64,000 nt of DNA, taken from positions 806,001 through 870,000 of the forward strand of contig JABELC010000004.1 in NCBI GenBank assembly GCA_028455995.1, read 5' to 3'. Under the pieces are notes generated by a model that did no database searches, was not told the DNA's origin, and saw only the letters and a program-made list of their open reading frames with translations. Source of the DNA: Scleromitrula shiraiana. Lineage: Eukaryota > Ascomycota > Leotiomycetes > Helotiales > Sclerotiniaceae. The position numbers were made by a program, and so were the translations under genes. Shown one piece after another: positions 60,720-64,000 of the stretch. Each line of letters opens with the position of its first letter. Position 1 is the first letter of the stretch.

Positions 60720-60936
60720 GTCGCCATAATGGTGCCTGAAAATGAATACTGATCAGTTCTTGTTTCTTGCTATTCTTGCCTTTTAGAATTGACCCAAATT
60801 GAAACCATTCCCCCCCCCAAACAAATTAAATTCTTATACAGTTTTATTGTGAATTCGTGAAAACAAACACTTGCTGTATTAGAACCTCATACAGCAGCAA
60901 CCTCCTGAACTTCATGTCTATTCTCTACCTCATGTA

Positions 60937-61912
60937 CTCGGTTAAATTAAAATTGAAGCACGCGCAAATTACCGAAAAACCCTCAAAATCGATGATTTTA
61001 TATAAATCACCTTTTGCGCCGATATAAATAAATCGATTAATTATTTATAAAATTATTTAAAATTTAAAATTTGAATTATTTTTATATTAAAGTATTTGCT
61101 ATTAGTATATAAAAATTAAATAATAATTTTAAAATTTATAATATTTAATGAAATATAAAATAAAAATCATATGAAAATATAATATTTTTAACTTGATTTA
61201 AATCAAGTAAATTACTATATTAGAAAATAATAAAAATATATATAAATATATAAAAAACACACTTTTATTTGATCTAAATATTATATATATTAAAAATATA
61301 TAAAAAATATAATATAATAAAATTAAAAAGAGTATATATAATATTTACAAGCACTAAGCATCACTATAACTTCGATTTTTAAAAATCATTAAAATCACTT
61401 CAAATTTTTATATATGATAATTTATATCCTTATAATTACTATATTAAAATATTATTTAATATAATTTTGATTTGAATGAATTATTAAAATTTTTAAAGAT
61501 TTTAAAAAGTTAAAAATACCTTTAAAACTTCGACTTTTCAAGACTATTATATTATATTTTAATATATAATATTTATATTAAATAAAAGTTTTTCTTTTAT
61601 ATATTCATATATATTTTTATTATTTTCTAATATAGTAATTTGCTTGATTTAAATCAACTTAAAATTATAATATTTTTATATGATATTTACTTTATATTCA
61701 AATAAATATTATAAATTTTAAAATCATTATTTAATCTTTAAATTTTAATAACAAATATTTTAATATAAAAATAATTCATGTTTAATATTTTAAATAATTC
61801 TATAAATAAATAATCGATTTATTTACATCGGCGTAAAAGGTGTTTTGTATAAAATCGTCGATTTTGAGGGTTTTCGGCAATTGGCGCGTGCTTCAATTTT
61901 AATTTAACCGAG
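60937..61912. mobile_element. 976-bp long-terminal-inverted-repeat element with TA duplication
   Basis: The left end (CTCGGTTAAATTAAAATTG) and the complement of the right end are identical in their outer part (through AAGCACGCGC), then stay alignable for about 370-385 bases each (roughly 60937-61325 and 61540-61912). Differences are mostly C/T and G/A transitions, for example CGATGATT against CGACGATT. TA flanks both sides (60935-60936, 61913-61914). The interior of about 215 bases is AT-rich with no open frame. It reads as a Tc1/mariner-like non-autonomous or foldback element with RIP-type mutation. No transposase frame seen. Confidence 0.8.
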
Positions 61913-61914
61913 TA

Positions 61915-63563
61915 CTTACAAACACAACTTCAAAACGACCAGTTATATATTCCAAACTCTATATCAAAACTAGTTCTTCACTAACGATGCGTGGTAATTA
62001 AGCCACGGAAATTTTTTATAGTGTATTGGATTGGCCCGAATTGGCGCACCGAAGTGAACCTACCTTGAATGCAAGCGAAAAATGTGCCTACTCGCCAGGC
62101 TCACGCCAGGGCGATTATATACGACCGGCGCCGAGCTCGAATCTTTCCCAATTAAGAATCTAATTTTCATAGTCCACAGGATCAACAAAGCCAAACACAC
62201 CAACCTTAGAAATTAAATTGAACCATTTTAATAGTGTGATTTGATCCCAATACCGGTAGGCGCCTGCCATCCAAAATGGAGTGATTCCGGTACATCACCA
62301 ATATTGAGATAAAAACTTATCATCACATGTGCGTACGATACCTTGAATTTAAGTAAATTCTTTTTTTAGTTTTTTTTTTAATTAGACGACAGTTACATTC
62401 GATGGTTTCGTTCTTCCCAACCAATCATGTATCGTATTGCGTTACCACGGGCGATGTAAAGTTTTACCGCCGTTTTCGCTGGATCAAATGACTTTGGGCA
62501 ACAGCGCGAATTGTTAGGATTTGGTGAGCGAATGCGGAGGTATGTTGCATTTATCTCAGTGTTCCTTGTATCTATGTATTATACTTGAGTAGCTAATCAT
62601 TTTCAGGAAAGAATTTGACATTTGATACGGGGCTTGCGGGGGTAGGAATGGAGAAGTGTGGAGATAGACTAGGGTTTTAGTATGGGGCTCCACGGGGCGC
62701 TTTCGACGGCCAGCTTTTGAACATGGGTCTTTGTGAGGATGTGAAGATCTCGACTCGAAGTAGAGTTAGTTGATTTTTGGGTTGCGTCAAGAGTGCATGA
62801 GCTAAGAGTGGGCTCTCGCTTCAAGTGTAAGATTTATGTTTGTGATCATGAGATTATAGGCCTTTCAGCTCAATGTTTTTATTGCTAATCATGTATACCT
62901 TACTTGCCTTCTGAGGAACTCTTATCTTTACGATGATATTTACTGTTTCTTGAAGGCAAGTCGCGTGCGGAGGTTACATCGCGATTGTGGTGTTACTAGG
63001 CTACCGACCTTGTAAAACTTCATGGGCGTGGGGTTGAAGGAAACGGGCTAAAAATCTGTCCCGCCCAACCCCCGGGCGCGCGCCAAATCTAGAGTGTCCT
63101 AGATAAAAGCAAGTCGAAAGAATGATTCCTATTGGAGGAAAAACGCAAGTTGAGCATTATTTTCACAGTTTCTTGGAGGAAACCTTGTTACATCACTTCT
63201 AGCCCTGCTGATGATGCAGTCACTGTCAGTCTTGCTTATCATTCCAACTATGGGAATTTCATCGTTCATACTTCGGCCATGCCGATTCCGGTTCGATGCA
63301 CAAAATGCTTGGTTGAATACGAATACTGTTCACTTTAGTGTACATTATATTCCCTACAATTTTACGTGTACCATGTGGCATGGATGTAACCTGCCGGGCC
63401 TAGCTAGCTACCTAGAAGAGGGAGGGGAAGCTTAGTAGGTTAATGTTCTCGACGTTATAATAACTCATTATTCCCGTGGCTTTTCTTGTCATTGCTTTAC
63501 TTTCTTGGTTTCTTTACTCAATTACACTGCCAAGGGCTTCCAAGTGTTTTCTGTATTTTCAAT
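61915..63563. other. 1.6-kb spacer upstream of the sugar transporter
   Basis: Mixed composition, with GC-rich CCCCGGGCGCGCGCC at about 63070-63085. Apart from a short ankyrin-like fragment, nothing is recognised. Confidence 0.5.
62160..62293 (-). pseudogene. Possible ankyrin-repeat fragment
   Basis: On the minus strand, TGITPFWMAGAYRYWD followed by LLKWFNLISKVGVFGFVDP and a TAG stop at 62160-62162 resembles the G-x-TPLxxA signature of an ankyrin repeat. Only about 44 codons are open and the upstream frame breaks, so it is a weak, fragmentary call. Confidence 0.25.
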
Positions 63564-63976
63564 ATGAAGGACACAATCGATCACGTTGACACGGTCAACA
63601 CGGTTGAGCATGCTCATCCTGCTACTCACATTGATTTAAATAACAACCTTACAGCCAAGTAAGCTTGAACTGAATTGGCTTCCAAACTAAAGCGCTTGCT
63701 AATTTTCTACAGAATTCAAAATCCTCTTGCAGGATTAAGTGAAACGGTCTTACTTCGAGATGTTCATGAATTTGCACGAGAGAACGATTTAAATGATATT
63801 ATACCATTACTTGAGAAGGGTGCCTTGGTTGCCGCTGATCCCGAAAACTTCGAGCAACTTAGTCGTTTGGATGAAGAAGAGAAAGAGTTTTTGAGATTCG
63901 AAGCCGCACACAGATGGAGTCATCCAATAACTTTGTACTTGACAATCATCACTTGTTCTATTGGAGCCGCTGTCCA
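63564..63976 (+). CDS. MFS sugar transporter, 5' exons only (partial)
   Basis: Exon 1 63564-63658 (MKDTIDHVDTVNTVEH...) and exon 2 63713-63976 join in phase across a GTAAGC/CTACAG intron. The second exon ends at a GTGAGA donor, and the gene leaves the window. The visible 119 residues have the N-terminal cytosolic region of fungal sugar/polyol transporters: IQNPLAGLSETVLLRDVHEF, ARENDL, GALVAADPENFEQLSRLDEE, FEAAHRWSHPITLYLTIITC and SIGAAVQ, just before the first membrane span and the expected GWDQTG motif. Substrate cannot be judged from this part. Confidence 0.82.
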
Positions 63977-64000
63977 GTGAGATTTCTAACAATGATTTTA

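Overview
This is nuclear DNA of a filamentous ascomycete. Genes carry several short introns (about 45-150 nt) with GTRNGT donors. They include fungal-only families: RTA1, CFEM, 2EXR, a Zn2Cys6 regulator, a LaeA-type methyltransferase, homocitrate synthase of the fungal lysine pathway, and a dispersed 5S rRNA gene. The protein style and gene-sparse, microsatellite-rich, AT-skewed spacers would fit a leotiomycete (Sclerotiniaceae-like), but that placement is inference.

Layout: (1) 0.2-17 kb is mostly housekeeping: a decayed Zn2Cys6 regulator (-), a double-bromodomain BET factor (-), a Utp5-like ribosome biogenesis protein (+) and an SGNH/GDSL-like membrane-anchored protein (+), separated by long spacers full of tetra- to decanucleotide repeats. 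(2) 17.5-22 kb holds three 2EXR-type genes, one a frameshifted pseudogene. (3) 22-29.8 kb holds an RTA1-like membrane protein and two short inverted-repeat elements with good target-site duplications (GATT and TA). (4) 29.8-44.5 kb holds homocitrate synthase, a secreted Cys-rich GPI-type protein, a 5S rRNA gene, a TMEM135-like membrane protein and a bHLH regulator, plus a (TAA) tract of about 200 bp. (5) 46.8-58.4 kb is accessory-like: a LaeA-type methyltransferase divergent from an O-methyltransferase pseudogene that has five in-frame stops and an AT-rich insertion, a large Cu-type P1B ATPase with a Cys-motif-rich N-terminus, an AT-hook-like unknown protein and a CFEM protein. (6) 58.4-64 kb is gene-poor and contains a 976-bp long-inverted-repeat element flanked by TA. 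The first exons of an MFS sugar transporter run off the right edge.

How genes relate: eukaryotic genes here are separate units, not operons. The likely functional neighbourhoods are the 2EXR cluster and the methyltransferase pair with the Cu-ATPase. The most notable non-coding signals are the variant 5S gene with compensatory helix changes and the five inverted-repeat or AT-rich elements, at least one of which interrupts a gene. Exon coordinates were deduced by eye from splice signals and reading frames; where all phases close I say so.
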